From contig QIGL01000008.1 in the NCBI GenBank assembly GCA_003228915.1, positions 1 through 34,529 of the forward strand: DNA of 34,529 bases. Reading direction: 5' to 3'. A program made the position numbers and the translations under genes. The notes below the pieces were generated by a model. That model saw only the letters and a list, made by a program, of their open reading frames with translations. It was not told the origin of the DNA and ran no database searches. This document shows positions 16,673 through 23,619 of the stretch, one piece after another (the first letter of the stretch is position 1; the number at the start of each line of letters is the position of its first letter). The DNA is from Acidiferrobacteraceae bacterium (GTDB taxonomy: Bacteria > Pseudomonadota > Gammaproteobacteria > Acidiferrobacterales > SZUA-150).

Positions 16673-16701
16673 TTAACTATTGTTTTAAAGCGGATTATGT
16701 A
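16673..16701 (+). promoter_or_regulatory. Candidate sigma70 promoter of the plus-strand GH130-like gene
   Basis: A TTAACT box at 16673-16678 and a TATGTA box at 16696-16701 are spaced by exactly 17 bases. Transcription would start near 16708, giving a leader of about 19 bases before the ATG at 16727. Confidence 0.4.
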
Positions 16702-16726
16702 GTCTGCGACGCATTTGGACACACCT

Positions 16727-18214
16727 ATGGCAGAATCCAACAACACTCCCCCACCCCTCCAGGCACGACGCAAACCCATTGTGATCAATGCGAATATCGG
16801 TCGCGTTATTACCCGTCCCTATATTCCGCCTACTGAAGCGCGTATCTGTAATATTATCAATCGTGTACTGGACCTTGACGAGGACCAGGCATGTACATTA
16901 CTCGATGGCATCATGCACGACTTTCCTAATCGTCACCGTTATTTTCGAGAGACTTTATTACGAAATTTTGAAAGAGTGGCCAACCACGTGCCCGACGCTG
17001 ACAAGTTGTCTGAGCAACGACAACTTTTGATCGGTTCATATTTCACTGCGGAATACTCGGTGGAGGCCGCGGCCCTGTTCAACCCCTCCATGGTTCAGGT
17101 TCAGAACCAGGAAACGGATCCCGAAGGATCCTGCCGCTTCATCATGAGCTTTCGTGCTATTGGTGAAGGTCACATCTCGTCTATCGAATTTCGTAGCGGT
17201 TTTATTGATCAAAACAATGATATCTACTTTGACCCCCTGAGCAACTACGTACGCACCCCAAAGATCCATACTGACTCAAGCTATAACCTGGAACTTTTTC
17301 ATTTAAAGCTTAAGGACCTGGGTGTCAGTAAAAGAGTATCGCAATGGTTGCTTGGCGATTTGCCCGACCAATTCACTTTCAATGATTTGCAAGATAAAAT
17401 TACCGACCATAATAACGGTTACAAAATTCGGGCACGAGATAAAATCGAAGCCATTGAAAATGCGATGTGGCTGGCGCGTTCCAACTATGAAGTTTTATTT
17501 CGACCCGATCACCAGATTTCTGAACGGGTGATTTTTCCCAGGTCAGAGTCCGAAAGACGGGGCATTGAAGATGCCCGTTTCGTACGTTTCGTCGACGATG
17601 ATGGTGCAGTAATCTACTACGCCACCTACACAGCATACAGCGGCGAAACAATCCTGCCGCAACTCATCAAGACCACAGACTTTCTCTCATTCAAGATTGA
17701 TACCTTGTATGGAAAACAGGTGCATGGCAAAGGCATGGCCCTGTTTCCGAGAAAAATTTCTGGAAAGTACGTCATGCTGTCACGCCAGGACGGAGAGAAC
17801 AACTTCATTATGTTCTCTGACGATGTATATTTCTGGCAACATGCCAAGAAACTTCAGGCACCCAGGTTCCCGTATGAATTTTTTCAGATTGGCAATGGTG
17901 GCTCACCTATTGAAACACCGGGGGGTTGGCTGGTTATCACCCACGGCGTTGGCCCGATGCGAACCTATAGTCTCGGTATTGAACTGCTGGATCTGAATGA
18001 TCCGACCCGGATTATTAGCCGAATCGACGAACCGATCCTGGCACCAAATGAGCATGATCGTGAAGGTTATGTGCCGAATGTAGTTTACAGTTGTGGTGCC
18101 ATGATTTTTCAGGACGAGTTAATTATCCCTTACGCCTCGGCCGACCAGCGCTGTGGCATTGCGACGTTACAAATGACAGAGGTTATGGCCAAGCTTGAAG
18201 CCTGTCGGCTTTGA
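16727..18214 (+). CDS. GH130-like protein with long N-terminal extension and altered phosphate ligands
   Basis: 495 residues. The first ~245 residues form a mostly alpha/beta region I do not recognise. From about 245 on, the GH130 propeller is evident: RRGIEDARFVRF (catalytic Asp282), ALFPRKISGKYVMLSRQDGEN, GNGGSPIETPGGWLVITHG and SLGIELLDLNDPTRI. Compared with the neighbouring GH130 protein, the phosphate-binding Arg-Asn is Lys335-Gly336 and the Lys is Gln387, while His406 is kept at the same spacing. In this family, loss of these basic residues is known in beta-mannosidases that hydrolyse instead of using phosphate. An in-frame TTG at 16715 would add four residues; ATG is preferred. The precise activity is not known. 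Confidence 0.82.
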   Translation: MAESNNTPPPLQARRKPIVINANIGRVITRPYIPPTEARICNIINRVLDLDEDQACTLLDGIMHDFPNRHRYFRETLLRNFERVANHVPDADKLSEQRQLLIGSYFTAEYSVEAAALFNPSMVQVQNQETDPEGSCRFIMSFRAIGEGHISSIEFRSGFIDQNNDIYFDPLSNYVRTPKIHTDSSYNLELFHLKLKDLGVSKRVSQWLLGDLPDQFTFNDLQDKITDHNNGYKIRARDKIEAIENAMWLARSNYEVLFRPDHQISERVIFPRSESERRGIEDARFVRFVDDDGAVIYYATYTAYSGETILPQLIKTTDFLSFKIDTLYGKQVHGKGMALFPRKISGKYVMLSRQDGENNFIMFSDDVYFWQHAKKLQAPRFPYEFFQIGNGGSPIETPGGWLVITHGVGPMRTYSLGIELLDLNDPTRIISRIDEPILAPNEHDREGYVPNVVYSCGAMIFQDELIIPYASADQRCGIATLQMTEVMAKLEACRL

Positions 18215-18286
18215 TACTGGTGGGCCGCTGATATAACAACACTGTTCTAATAACTTAAGCAAAGTCGGTAACTGACTAAAGCCCCG

Positions 18287-20620
18287 TTACGCCTTGGAGA
18301 CTTCCCCTTGCGACTGCTCTTCTTCAGGCATGATTCTGCCAAACCCACGGTGGTTATAAATATCGAGCAATGTCATAAGCCAGGAAAGAGTAGATTCAGC
18401 CCCCTGGTTTTCATTCACCCCCCCGGCTTGCAGGCCATCTCGACAACCACCAGTTGCATGATCATAGAGTGGAATCCGTAAGTCATTTTCACCCAGGTAC
18501 CAGTTGAAACAGCGATAGGCATTGGTGAGCCATAATTCATCCCGCGTGGCATTAAATGCCTCGATACAGGCATCTACCATGGCCGCCGCTTCAACGGGCT
18601 GCTGATCGAATTGCGCTTTTTTGCCGTCTTTCGGGTACCAGCCGTCATTGCCAATCGCAGCAAAATGGTCTCCCGTTTCGTCGGTCTGAATTTTTGATAA
18701 CCAGGACAGTGCTCGCAAACCTGTTTCCAGCATTTCGTTGTTAGAAAATCGCTGCCCGGACAACAACAAGGCCTGGGGCAAACGGGCATTGTCGTAATTC
18801 AGGGTTGCTTCACACCAGGGCCAGTCTTCACTGGCCGAGATTCGGAACCATCCAAGCAGTTTATCCGAGAGCATGCTGCCTATCTCTTGCGCCTGGCCCG
18901 CTTCACTATAATGATTCAGGTATGCATGAACACCAATAATAGTAAAAGCAATGGCTCTCGGTGAAGTGAAATGCTCAACCGCGCCCAGGGAACGCTTGAA
19001 CAAGTCGGCCGCCAAATTCACGTGGCCCTCGTTTTTGCCCAGTGCCACAGCAATTCCCAGGCCCCAGATTGCCCGGCCATGAGAATCTTCTGAACCCGTT
19101 TCCTCAAGCCAGCCACGCTCATAAGACATAAAATTCCGGAACCGTTTGATTTCGTTATTGAAGGCATGATCCAGGAAGCTTAGATAAACAGTCGCGAGCT
19201 CATTGAGCGAATCATCCTGGGGAGACAAGTTCTGTGCTTTGATAGCAACAATCAGTGCGCGCGCATTGTCATCGACGCAGTAACCGTGCGTCCGATCAGG
19301 TACTGTGAACCGGGAGTGCTGAAGAATACCGGTTCCATCCGTCATGCGTCGCAGGTGGTCAAGCTTGATCTCCGGTAACACCTGTTGACGCAGTTCAAGG
19401 GTCTTGGGCGTCTGCAACGGAACACTTTTCCGCAATCGTTGCTGTTTCGCTTTGGCAAATGTCTCCAGGTAACGCAAACCGACCTCGCTCCAGACCATTT
19501 TTCGACCGTACTGGTAGGCCTTTAGTTGCATACTGCGACGCTCGTCAGGATGGTTGAGCAAATCGTTAATCTCACGGCCAAGCTGCAAGTGATCGCGAAA
19601 CGGAAATAGACGACCACGACCCTCGTTTAGTAATTCCTGCGCGTGCCAGTAAGGTGTTGATACGACTGCCGTGCCCATACCAAGTGCATAAGCGAGCGTA
19701 CCAGAAATAATCTGCGCTTCATTCAGGTAGGGCGAGATATAAATATCGGCCGCGCCGATGAACTCCGGCAACTCCTCATCTGAGACAAAGTGGTCATGAA
19801 AAATAATATGGTCTGCCACGCCCAGTTGTTTGGCGCGCAGGTGCAATCCTAACCTGTAATCCTCCCCCTGTTCAGCCTTGAGATGGGGATGGGTGGCGCC
19901 GACCACCATGTAAATAACTTGTGGGTGTGCTTTTACTATTTCTGGCAGGGCATCAATAACCGTTTCGATGCCCTTGCCCGGTGACAGCAGTCCAAATGTG
20001 AGTAAAACCTGCTTTTCGGATACGTCGAACTTGCCTTTGTAGGTTGCAGATTCAAGCATGGGAACATCAGGAATGCCGTGATAAATCAGGATAATTTTTT
20101 CCTCGGCTACCTGGTAAATATTACGTAAAAAATCCACAGAACGTTCGCTCATCACCACTAACCGGTCGGAAAGTTCGGCCAGTTGCGTGATAATGTATCG
20201 TTCATCTTCGGTTGGATCTTCCAGTATGGTGTGCAGGGTCGTAATAATCGGCATCTTGAGCTCACTCAACAATTCGATAATAAAACTTCCCCGCTGACCA
20301 CCAAAAATTCCGTACTCATGCTGAATACAGACGATATCCACGTTGTTTTGGTTGAGCAGGTCAGCCGCCAGACCGTAATCATTCAGTTGTTCCTGGTTAA
20401 TCTCGAATCGGACCTGGGGCGGATATGAATAACCTTCCTTTATGTCATTAATCGCAACCGCCCAACAGTCAATATCAGGCGTATTCTGCGCGACGGCTTC
20501 AAGCAAGTGTGTGGTAAAAGTGGCCAGACCGCACTGCCTGGGGAGATAGTTGCCGATAAAGACAATTGAATTACTGGTTTTACCTTCTGGTAATGAATTT
20601 TTTGCGCCAACGGGTGCCAT
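18287..20620 (-). CDS. Two-domain GT4 glycosyltransferase with large helical C-terminal domain
   Basis: 777 residues. Residues ~18-390 are a GT-B glycosyltransferase of family 4: GNYLPRQCGLATFTTHLLEA, QHEYGIFGG, TTLHTILEDP, YHGIPDVP, LLTFGLLSPGKGIETVIDAL, and the donor region NEAQIISGTLAYALGMGTAVVS. In that region the usual EX7E motif keeps the first Glu but has Leu at the second position. Residues ~420-765 form a separate helical domain with TDGTGILQHSRFTVPDRTHGYCVDDNARALIV, WCEATLNYDNARLPQALLLS and VNENQGAESTLSWLMTLL (each read in pieces). Its repeating helix pattern suggests an alpha/alpha toroid such as many glycosidases use, but I cannot name the family. It lies convergent to the GH130-like gene, in the same locus. 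Confidence 0.8.
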   Translation of the reverse strand: MAPVGAKNSLPEGKTSNSIVFIGNYLPRQCGLATFTTHLLEAVAQNTPDIDCWAVAINDIKEGYSYPPQVRFEINQEQLNDYGLAADLLNQNNVDIVCIQHEYGIFGGQRGSFIIELLSELKMPIITTLHTILEDPTEDERYIITQLAELSDRLVVMSERSVDFLRNIYQVAEEKIILIYHGIPDVPMLESATYKGKFDVSEKQVLLTFGLLSPGKGIETVIDALPEIVKAHPQVIYMVVGATHPHLKAEQGEDYRLGLHLRAKQLGVADHIIFHDHFVSDEELPEFIGAADIYISPYLNEAQIISGTLAYALGMGTAVVSTPYWHAQELLNEGRGRLFPFRDHLQLGREINDLLNHPDERRSMQLKAYQYGRKMVWSEVGLRYLETFAKAKQQRLRKSVPLQTPKTLELRQQVLPEIKLDHLRRMTDGTGILQHSRFTVPDRTHGYCVDDNARALIVAIKAQNLSPQDDSLNELATVYLSFLDHAFNNEIKRFRNFMSYERGWLEETGSEDSHGRAIWGLGIAVALGKNEGHVNLAADLFKRSLGAVEHFTSPRAIAFTIIGVHAYLNHYSEAGQAQEIGSMLSDKLLGWFRISASEDWPWCEATLNYDNARLPQALLLSGQRFSNNEMLETGLRALSWLSKIQTDETGDHFAAIGNDGWYPKDGKKAQFDQQPVEAAAMVDACIEAFNATRDELWLTNAYRCFNWYLGENDLRIPLYDHATGGCRDGLQAGGVNENQGAESTLSWLMTLLDIYNHRGFGRIMPEEEQSQGEVSKA

Positions 20621-20642
20621 AGTTTCTATTTTTGACTACAGA

Positions 20643-20672
20643 ATTATCTAGCCAGACTAGTCTTTTTTGTCT
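20643..20672 (-). promoter_or_regulatory. Upstream element of the GT4 gene with palindrome
   Basis: A perfect palindrome AGACTAGTCT (20654-20663) lies 34-43 bases before the start codon. Read on the minus strand, the element is AGACAAAAAAGACTAGTCT, similar to AGACAAAAATAGTCTAT upstream of the GH130-like gene. A GATAAT box (20643-20648) could be the -10 of a promoter. No ribosome-binding site is obvious before the ATG at 20620. Confidence 0.35.
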
Positions 20673-20697
20673 TAATAATCTAATAAAATGTGGGGTA

Positions 20698-20734
20698 CCG
20701 GGAAATTCAGTCCAGCTTTCCGGGATGGCTTTTT
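20698..20734 (+). other. Imperfect hairpin followed by a T run
   Basis: CCGGGAAA (20698-20705) and TTTCCGGG (20717-20724) form an eight-base stem with one mismatch, and TTTTT follows after five bases. On the plus strand it resembles a weak terminator; on the minus strand it would sit in the upstream region of the GT4 gene. Function unclear. Confidence 0.25.
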
Positions 20735-20847
20735 AGTTTCGTAAAATGGGGTTTTGTCGGTAATAATACCGGCATAGAACAACTAAGGAAGCTCTAATCA
20801 ATATATGTTTTTCATTCCCATATATATTTATTATTCCGACATATACT

Positions 20848-21080
20848 TGTCATTCCGACCGAAGCGGAGGAATCTTGTCACTTCCTGATACTGCTGAAGT
20901 TCCGTAGTATGAGATCTCTCGGCAACTGCTCCATGCGCCGGGCATGGATGCCCAAGTGCCACGTAGCACAAGGAAGTGCGAGAGCGTGGTCGTTGCTCTA
21001 GCTCCTCCATGGCCCAGACCAGCCTCTCGACCTCCGGTCTCACCTTCTCCATGGAGTCGTCCACTGCGGTCGAGATGACA
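20848..21080. repeat. Interspersed repeat, long copy with internal insert
   Basis: The element begins TGTCATTCCGACCGAAGCGG and ends GGTCGAGATGACA, imperfect terminal inverted repeats. Its first ~75 bases and last ~15 bases match the short copy at 21143-21234. The middle holds about 141 additional bases, rich in short inverted repeats. The layout is that of a miniature mobile element or REP-like repeat without coding capacity. Confidence 0.65.
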
Positions 21081-21142
21081 GCTGGTCTGATCACTATCAT
21101 GTTTGCCATTCCGACATGTGTTTGTCATTCCACGTTAATTTT

Positions 21143-21234
21143 TGTCATTCCGACCGAAGCGGAGGAATCTTGTCACTTCCTGATACTACTGAAGTCCCAT
21201 TGTATGAGATCTCTCCGCTATGGTCGAGATGACA
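21143..21234. repeat. Interspersed repeat, short copy
   Basis: 92 bases with the same TGTCATTCCGACC and GGTCGAGATGACA ends as the longer copy at 20848-21080, and about 90 percent identity over the shared left part. Extra partial copies of the end sequence (CATTCCGACAT) lie just before each element at about 20832 and 21109, suggesting nested or repeated insertion. Confidence 0.65.
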
Positions 21235-21286
21235 ATTGATCAGAGTTTTCTTAGTTGTGAACTCAGCATGAATGAGCAATCGGAAC

Positions 21287-21313
21287 AACAGGATGGGCGT
21301 AACCCATCCTGTT
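21287..21313. other. Perfect 11-bp stem hairpin
   Basis: AACAGGATGGG and CCCATCCTGTT are exact inverted repeats around a five-base loop (CGTAA). It lies about 150 bases beyond the CDGSH gene on that gene's downstream side. There is no T run on either strand, so it is not a typical intrinsic terminator, but it may end or protect the transcript. Confidence 0.4.
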
Positions 21314-21340
21314 CACTGCCACTGTTTTGCGCGCTCAAAT

Positions 21341-21440
21341 CTGTTCGTGACTACCATCACAAAAAGGTTGTGCGCCGGTTTTCTTGCAACCACACAAATA
21401 AACGGTTTCACTTTTTTCCGCAGTAAAGGCAACCGGTTCC
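21341..21440 (-). pseudogene. Tandem duplicate of the 3' end of the CDGSH gene
   Basis: These 100 bases are about 94 percent identical to 21473-21572, the segment coding for the second CDGSH motif and the stop of the neighbouring gene; the offset is 132 bases. Translated, it still reads a complete motif (CGCKKTGAQPFCDGSHEQ) with its own stop. It lies after the gene's stop codon and has no start or ribosome-binding site, so it should be untranslated. Confidence 0.7.
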
Positions 21441-21466
21441 TTTACTGACCCCTATTGTGCCCACGA

Positions 21467-21697
21467 TCAAAGCTGTTCGTGACTACCATCACAAAACGGT
21501 TGTGACCCGGTTTTTTTGCAGCCACACAAATAAACGGTTTCACTTTTTTCCGCAGTAAAGGCAACCGGTTCCTTCTCTGTGCCTTTATGCGAACCGTCAC
21601 AAAAAGGCTGGTTGTTACTAAGACCACAACTACACCAGTAATATTCCTTGCCCGCTTCCACTGCGACTGCATTTGGTTTATTTTTGTCTTCGCTCAT
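21467..21697 (-). CDS. Double CDGSH iron-sulfur domain protein
   Basis: A 76-residue protein with two CDGSH-type 2Fe-2S motifs. The first has ligands Cys22, Cys24, Cys33 and His37 (CSCGLSNNQPFCDGSH). The second has Cys58, Cys60, Cys69 and His73 (CGCKKTGSQPFCDGSH). CDGSH proteins bind a redox-active, labile 2Fe-2S cluster and take part in electron or cluster transfer; the bacterial two-motif type is of uncertain role. The start is the ATG with GGAG seven bases upstream; a GTG just before it is less likely. It lies downstream of the marR-type gene in the same direction, and the gap contains TACTAAT/TTAGTAC sequences like those before that regulator, which suggests control by it. Confidence 0.88.
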   Translation of the reverse strand: MSEDKNKPNAVAVEAGKEYYWCSCGLSNNQPFCDGSHKGTEKEPVAFTAEKSETVYLCGCKKTGSQPFCDGSHEQL

Positions 21698-21721
21698 CAC
21701 TTATCTCCATAGTTAAGATTA

Positions 21722-21745
21722 TTGGTACTAATACGTACTATTAAT
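21722..21745 (-). promoter_or_regulatory. Candidate MarR-type operator upstream of the CDGSH gene
   Basis: On the minus strand the sequence reads AATAGTACGTATTAGTACC, two TAGTAC half sites close to those found before the regulator gene. It lies 25-48 bases before the start codon, where a promoter is expected. Confidence 0.45.
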
Positions 21746-21755
21746 TTAAAAAAAA

Positions 21756-22211
21756 TCAGAATACTTGTTTTATTTTTTTCAATAAAAGCACGGCCTTCCT
21801 CATATCTGATTTGGTCATGCTGTTGAATTGCTGTCGTAGTTTGTTGATGTGTATAGGAAATACTTTTTTGAAAAATTTTTCGCCTTTTTTTGTCAACAAT
21901 ACATACATCTGACGCCTGTCTTTAGGGCATAACGAGCGTTTCACCAGCCCTTTTTGTTCCAGGCGATCGACAATGCCGGTTAACGTGCCCTTGGTGGTGA
22001 GCGTGTGTTCGCCCAGCTCCTTGAAAACCATGCCCTCGGTATTACCCAGTGTAAAAATGACGTCTGCCTGGGGCGTGGTAAGCCCATATTGTCGTATATG
22101 CCTGGCATCAAAGGTCACAAATGCCTGGTAGGCCCTGACCAGCTCCCGTATCACTGCTACAAAAGGCTGCCTGGCGGCATTTTTTTCATTGAGTTTTAAT
22201 AATTGGGCCAT
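21756..22211 (-). CDS. MarR family transcriptional regulator
   Basis: 151 residues with the winged-helix fold of MarR proteins. The DNA-binding part spans about residues 40-110: LTTPQADVIFTLGNTEGMVFKELGEHT, the recognition helix region TLTTKGTLTGIVDRLEQKGLV, and the wing with the family's DRR motif (CPKDRRQMYVLLTKKGEKF). N- and C-terminal helices would form the dimer interface. MarR proteins usually repress their own and adjacent genes and release DNA on binding small phenolic or oxidant signals. A Cys within the wing (Cys95 region) could be redox sensitive, but this is speculation. Its promoter carries a perfect palindrome that fits an operator. Confidence 0.9.
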   Translation of the reverse strand: MAQLLKLNEKNAARQPFVAVIRELVRAYQAFVTFDARHIRQYGLTTPQADVIFTLGNTEGMVFKELGEHTLTTKGTLTGIVDRLEQKGLVKRSLCPKDRRQMYVLLTKKGEKFFKKVFPIHINKLRQQFNSMTKSDMRKAVLLLKKIKQVF

Positions 22212-22231
22212 TTTCTTTGAATCTTGAAAAT

Positions 22232-22280
22232 TACTAAATTTAGTACTTGTTAGGATAGTCCTTATTAGTACTATTTACAA
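22232..22280 (-). promoter_or_regulatory. Promoter and operators of the MarR-type gene
   Basis: On the minus strand TTGTAA (22280-22275) and TATCCT (22257-22252) are spaced by 17 bases. The spacer holds TAGTACTA (22266-22273), and the perfect 14-base palindrome TACTAAATTTAGTA (22232-22245) lies at the expected transcription start. This layout fits autorepression. Confidence 0.55.
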
Positions 22281-22394
22281 GCCCTGGTTTCCAGATCACC
22301 AACCGGTTACACGGTTGTATTTGGATTGGGTAAAAATTGTCTTAAATCAGCATAGTGCCGGTCAAACCATATTGGCGTTGGAATTGCTGATGTT

Positions 22395-22418
22395 GTAGGG
22401 TAGCCCGCATATCCCTAC
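22395..22418 (+). other. Short inverted repeat just before the xseB ribosome-binding site
   Basis: GTAGGG (22395-22400) and CCCTAC (22413-22418) are exact inverted repeats with a 12-base loop, four bases before the GGAGG site at 22423-22427. A modest effect on translation is possible. Confidence 0.25.
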
Positions 22419-22432
22419 TCCCGGAGGCTACT

Positions 22433-22672
22433 GTGGCCAAGAAAAAAAGCGCAATACCTGATTTTGAAGCTGCCCTGGCAGCGCTTGAGACCCTGGTCGA
22501 AAAAATGGAAAGTGGCGAGCAAAGCCTGGAAGACGCCCTGGCCTCTTTCCAGCAGGGCATAGAATTAACCCGCACCTGCCAGCAAGGTCTTAAGGAAGCC
22601 GAACAAAAAGTCGAAAAGTTAATCAAACAAACTGTTGATTCAGGCACCGAGCCTTTTTTTGAAGATGAGTAA
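22433..22672 (+). CDS. xseB: Exodeoxyribonuclease VII small subunit
   Basis: 79 residues, typical for XseB, which binds the large subunit XseA to degrade single-stranded DNA. The family signature is clear: FEAALAALETLVEKMESGEQSLEDALASFQQGIELTRTCQQGLKEAEQKVEKL (read in pieces), a helical hairpin. It starts with GTG behind a strong GGAGG. It is followed after 14 bases by ispA, the common gammaproteobacterial order xseB-ispA-dxs. Confidence 0.95.
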   Translation: MAKKKSAIPDFEAALAALETLVEKMESGEQSLEDALASFQQGIELTRTCQQGLKEAEQKVEKLIKQTVDSGTEPFFEDE

Positions 22673-22686
22673 CCCGGTATAGAATA

Positions 22687-23595
22687 TTGAACAAAACCGC
22701 CCCCCAGACCGTACCAGAGTTACAATCGACCTTATTAAGCTACCAGGCCAGGGTCGAACAGGCACTGAGCCGAAGTTTGCCCGCCACCCGTGAATCACCA
22801 AAACGACTCCATGAGGCCATGCACTATGCCACCCTTAATGGTGGTAAGCGGATTCGTGCTGCCCTGGTTTATGCCGTAGGCGAAACCCTGGGCTGTAATA
22901 ATGACTTATTGCTCGATGATGCGGCCTGTGCCGTAGAGCTCATTCATGCCTATTCACTGGTCCACGATGACCTGCCCTGCATGGATGATGATGACCTGCG
23001 CCGGGGTCAACCCACTTGTCACCGCGCTTATGACGAAGCCACCGCCCTGCTGGTAGGTGATGCTTTGCAGGCACTGGCTTTTGAGATTCTGTCAGGCCAT
23101 AAACAACACAGCGACCAGCGCATTAAAATGATCAACATCCTGGCCTGTGCCAGCAGCTCCAGGGGCATGGCCGGCGGGCAGGCAATTGACCTGGAAAGTG
23201 TGGGTAAAACACTGGACCTGGAGCAGCTGGAAGATATGCATAATCGTAAAACCGGTGCCCTGATTCTGGCGTCAGTGCAGCTGGGTGGATTGGCGGCCAA
23301 TGCCGATCGCCCCGCTACGACTAGCCTGGAAAACTACGGCCGGGCCATCGGCCTGGCATTTCAGGTGGCCGATGACATCCTGGATGTAGAAGGAGACACT
23401 GATGTTTTAGGCAAAAAAGCGGGTGCCGACGCCGCCCTCGGCAAACCCACTTACCCGGGTTTAATGGGCCTGGAACAGGCCAAGGCGCAGGCAAACAGGC
23501 TGCGGCGCAACGCCCTCGAAAGTGTGGCCGATTTGGGGGATAATGAAGGATTGCTAAGCAGCATCGCCAACTACATTGTTGAGCGTGCCAACTAG
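22687..23595 (+). CDS. ispA: (2E,6E)-farnesyl diphosphate synthase
   Basis: 302 residues. The enzyme condenses isopentenyl diphosphate with dimethylallyl/geranyl diphosphate to make C15 farnesyl diphosphate in the cytoplasm. The first aspartate-rich motif is HDDLPCMDDDDLRRG (Asp94-Asp103), with the two-residue insertion typical of bacterial short-chain synthases, and the second is FQVADDILDVEGD. The NGGKRIRAALVYAVGE region binds diphosphate. It starts with TTG and has only a weak ribosome-binding site, so it may rely on coupling with xseB. The product goes to quinones, undecaprenyl phosphate and possibly hopanoids. Confidence 0.95.
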   Translation: MNKTAPQTVPELQSTLLSYQARVEQALSRSLPATRESPKRLHEAMHYATLNGGKRIRAALVYAVGETLGCNNDLLLDDAACAVELIHAYSLVHDDLPCMDDDDLRRGQPTCHRAYDEATALLVGDALQALAFEILSGHKQHSDQRIKMINILACASSSRGMAGGQAIDLESVGKTLDLEQLEDMHNRKTGALILASVQLGGLAANADRPATTSLENYGRAIGLAFQVADDILDVEGDTDVLGKKAGADAALGKPTYPGLMGLEQAKAQANRLRRNALESVADLGDNEGLLSSIANYIVERAN

Positions 23596-23619
23596 CTTGC
23601 CCTGGTATTAATGTAAAAT

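Larger units (their letters stand above)
16413..16726. promoter_or_regulatory. Divergent control region of the mannoside cluster
   Basis: This 314-base gap separates the minus-strand GT4-cupin/GH130 pair from the plus-strand GH130-like gene. It contains the terminator-like hairpin, a plus-strand promoter candidate and an AGAC(n7)GTCT inverted repeat at 16644-16658. On the minus strand a TTGACA hexamer lies at about 16461-16466, but no well-spaced -10 box is clear. No protein-coding frame of note is present. Confidence 0.45.

Noticed and set aside
20831-21239. Several overlapping frames in the repeat region
   Set aside because: They lie in the interspersed repeats and differ between copies; the translations have no family features.
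21442-21672. Alternative frame over the CDGSH gene
   Set aside because: It is a shifted frame of the true gene, which has both CDGSH motifs and a ribosome-binding site.
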